Both the position numbers and the translations under genes were made by a program. A stretch of 64,000 nucleotides of DNA from Kluyvera intermedia (GTDB taxonomy: Bacteria > Pseudomonadota > Gammaproteobacteria > Enterobacterales > Enterobacteriaceae), in NCBI RefSeq assembly GCF_034424175.1, contig NZ_CP139986.1, forward strand, positions 4,030,001-4,094,000. The letters are read 5' to 3'. A model generated the notes under the pieces. The model saw nothing but the letters and a program-made list of their open reading frames with translations. It was not told the DNA's origin and did not search any database. Positions 63,419 to 64,000 of the stretch are shown in pieces; the stretch's first letter is position 1; each line of letters opens with the position of its first letter.

Positions 63419-64000
63419 AAGCTGTGCCAGTTCATGGCTTAGGCTGTCGGTGAGCATACGGACGCGGGTGGGGTCGAACAGCACATGCAGACCCGGCGAG
63501 GCCTCCGGGTGCTGGGTACAGAAACTGTCCATCTCAAAAGCGCAGCGATACAGCTCCTGAAGATTGACCTGACAAATCTCGCGCATGCTCCAGCTGTTTT
63601 CTACAAGCCTTGCAAAATGGAGGGTGAAGAAGGCTTTTTGCGCATGCCGGAACAGTAAACAGTAGAGAGAAAACCCCTGCCACTCTTCCAGCCAGCGCCG
63701 GTGCAGCGAGAAAGGAAATGCGGCGCGCTCGGCAAAGGCCAGCGCCTGTTCGCGCAGGGCTACCGCGGCCTGATAAGCGCGGTCCTTTTCTTCGGCAATC
63801 AGCGACAGGTTACGACCGGAAACCTCGACGTCGCTGGCGCTGAAAAAGATATCGCGCTCCGATCCCGGCAGCCAGTGGTTGCGGTTGAGCTGCCCGTACA
63901 GGCTCCATACCGCCTGACCGTAGCTTTCCGGCACCTGGCTGTGGCGATGGAAAACATGATCGCGCACATAGATCGCCTGATACAGCACCTGCCCAGCCTG
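63410..64000 (-). CDS. Partial uncharacterised protein (N-terminus beyond the window)
   Basis: At least 196 C-terminal residues. The frame is open to the window edge, so the true start lies outside; a GTG at 63988 is internal. The visible part is alpha-helical and aromatic-rich (FSLHRRWLEEWQGFSLYCLLFRHAQKAFF, then HFARLVENSWSM), with no motif I recognise. It ends 232 bases before the 801-residue gene on the same strand and probably belongs to the same cluster. Confidence 0.6.
   Translation of the reverse strand, partial: QAGQVLYQAIYVRDHVFHRHSQVPESYGQAVWSLYGQLNRNHWLPGSERDIFFSASDVEVSGRNLSLIAEEKDRAYQAAVALREQALAFAERAAFPFSLHRRWLEEWQGFSLYCLLFRHAQKAFFTLHFARLVENSWSMREICQVNLQELYRCAFEMDSFCTQHPEASPGLHVLFDPTRVRMLTDSLSHELAQLKA

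Noticed and set aside
63410..63988. A complete 192-residue gene starting at GTG 63988
   Set aside because: The frame stays open to the window edge without a stop, and no ribosome binding site precedes that GTG, so the gene is treated as partial.

Overview
The window is chromosomal DNA from an enterobacterium of the Escherichia/Salmonella/Citrobacter group. Most proteins match E. coli K-12 proteins over their full length, and the gene order from ettA to yjiR follows the E. coli map in reverse orientation. Several blocks are absent from K-12: a CNT nucleoside transporter, a GGDEF cyclase, an orphan EIIC with a YbaK-like gene, pobA-pobR, and pectin/uronate gene clusters. This excludes K-12 and fits Citrobacter or a near relative. 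The species cannot be fixed from the window alone. Two families of REP/BIME repeats and one ERIC element mark the intergenic spaces.

Layout. 1-7.4 kb: an ERIC element, ettA, nadR-radA-serB (one operon, minus strand), then ytjB and lplA (plus). 7.5-12 kb: deoCABD (minus), which degrades deoxynucleosides, with a CytR/CRP-type control region. 12.2-15.9 kb: the glycyl-radical pair yjjI-yjjW and a NupC-type nucleoside transporter. 16-22.5 kb: yjjV, yjjU, ytjA, osmY, prfC, yjjG, rimI, holD (minus). 22.6-24.1 kb: rsmC and three tRNA-Leu(CAG) genes. 24.2-28.8 kb: a Fur-type iron region (yjjZ-like DUF1435 gene, fhuF) around a diguanylate cyclase, then an orphan PTS EIIC and a YbaK-like deacylase. 28.8-34 kb: yjjQ-bglJ regulators, the pobA-pobR 4-hydroxybenzoate module, and the yjjPB exporter. 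34.1-40.2 kb: primosome genes dnaT-dnaC, yjjA, opgB and the serine chemoreceptor tsr with a sigma-28 promoter.

40.4-48.2 kb is a sugar-acid and pectin region: an Ldh-family dehydrogenase, lgoD, lgoR, then a solute-binding protein, a GH105 hydrolase and a GH28 protein that lacks a signal peptide and carries SLH-like repeats. 48.4-52 kb: btsT (pyruvate transport) with three BtsR-type direct repeats, yjiX and yjiA. 52.4-57.4 kb: a YfaZ-like porin, a succinate-semialdehyde dehydrogenase, a frameshifted rpn gene, yjiS and yjiR. 57.7-64 kb: a TauD-family dioxygenase, a DUF2164-GNAT pair, and a second uronate cluster. That cluster holds another GH105 enzyme, an unrecognised 801-residue protein and a gene cut by the window edge.

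The core genes are ordinary. The regions most worth a second look are the two GH105-containing clusters, the three-repeat BtsR site, the Fur boxes flanking the cyclase, the orphan EIIC with its 25-bp palindrome, and the rpn frameshift.
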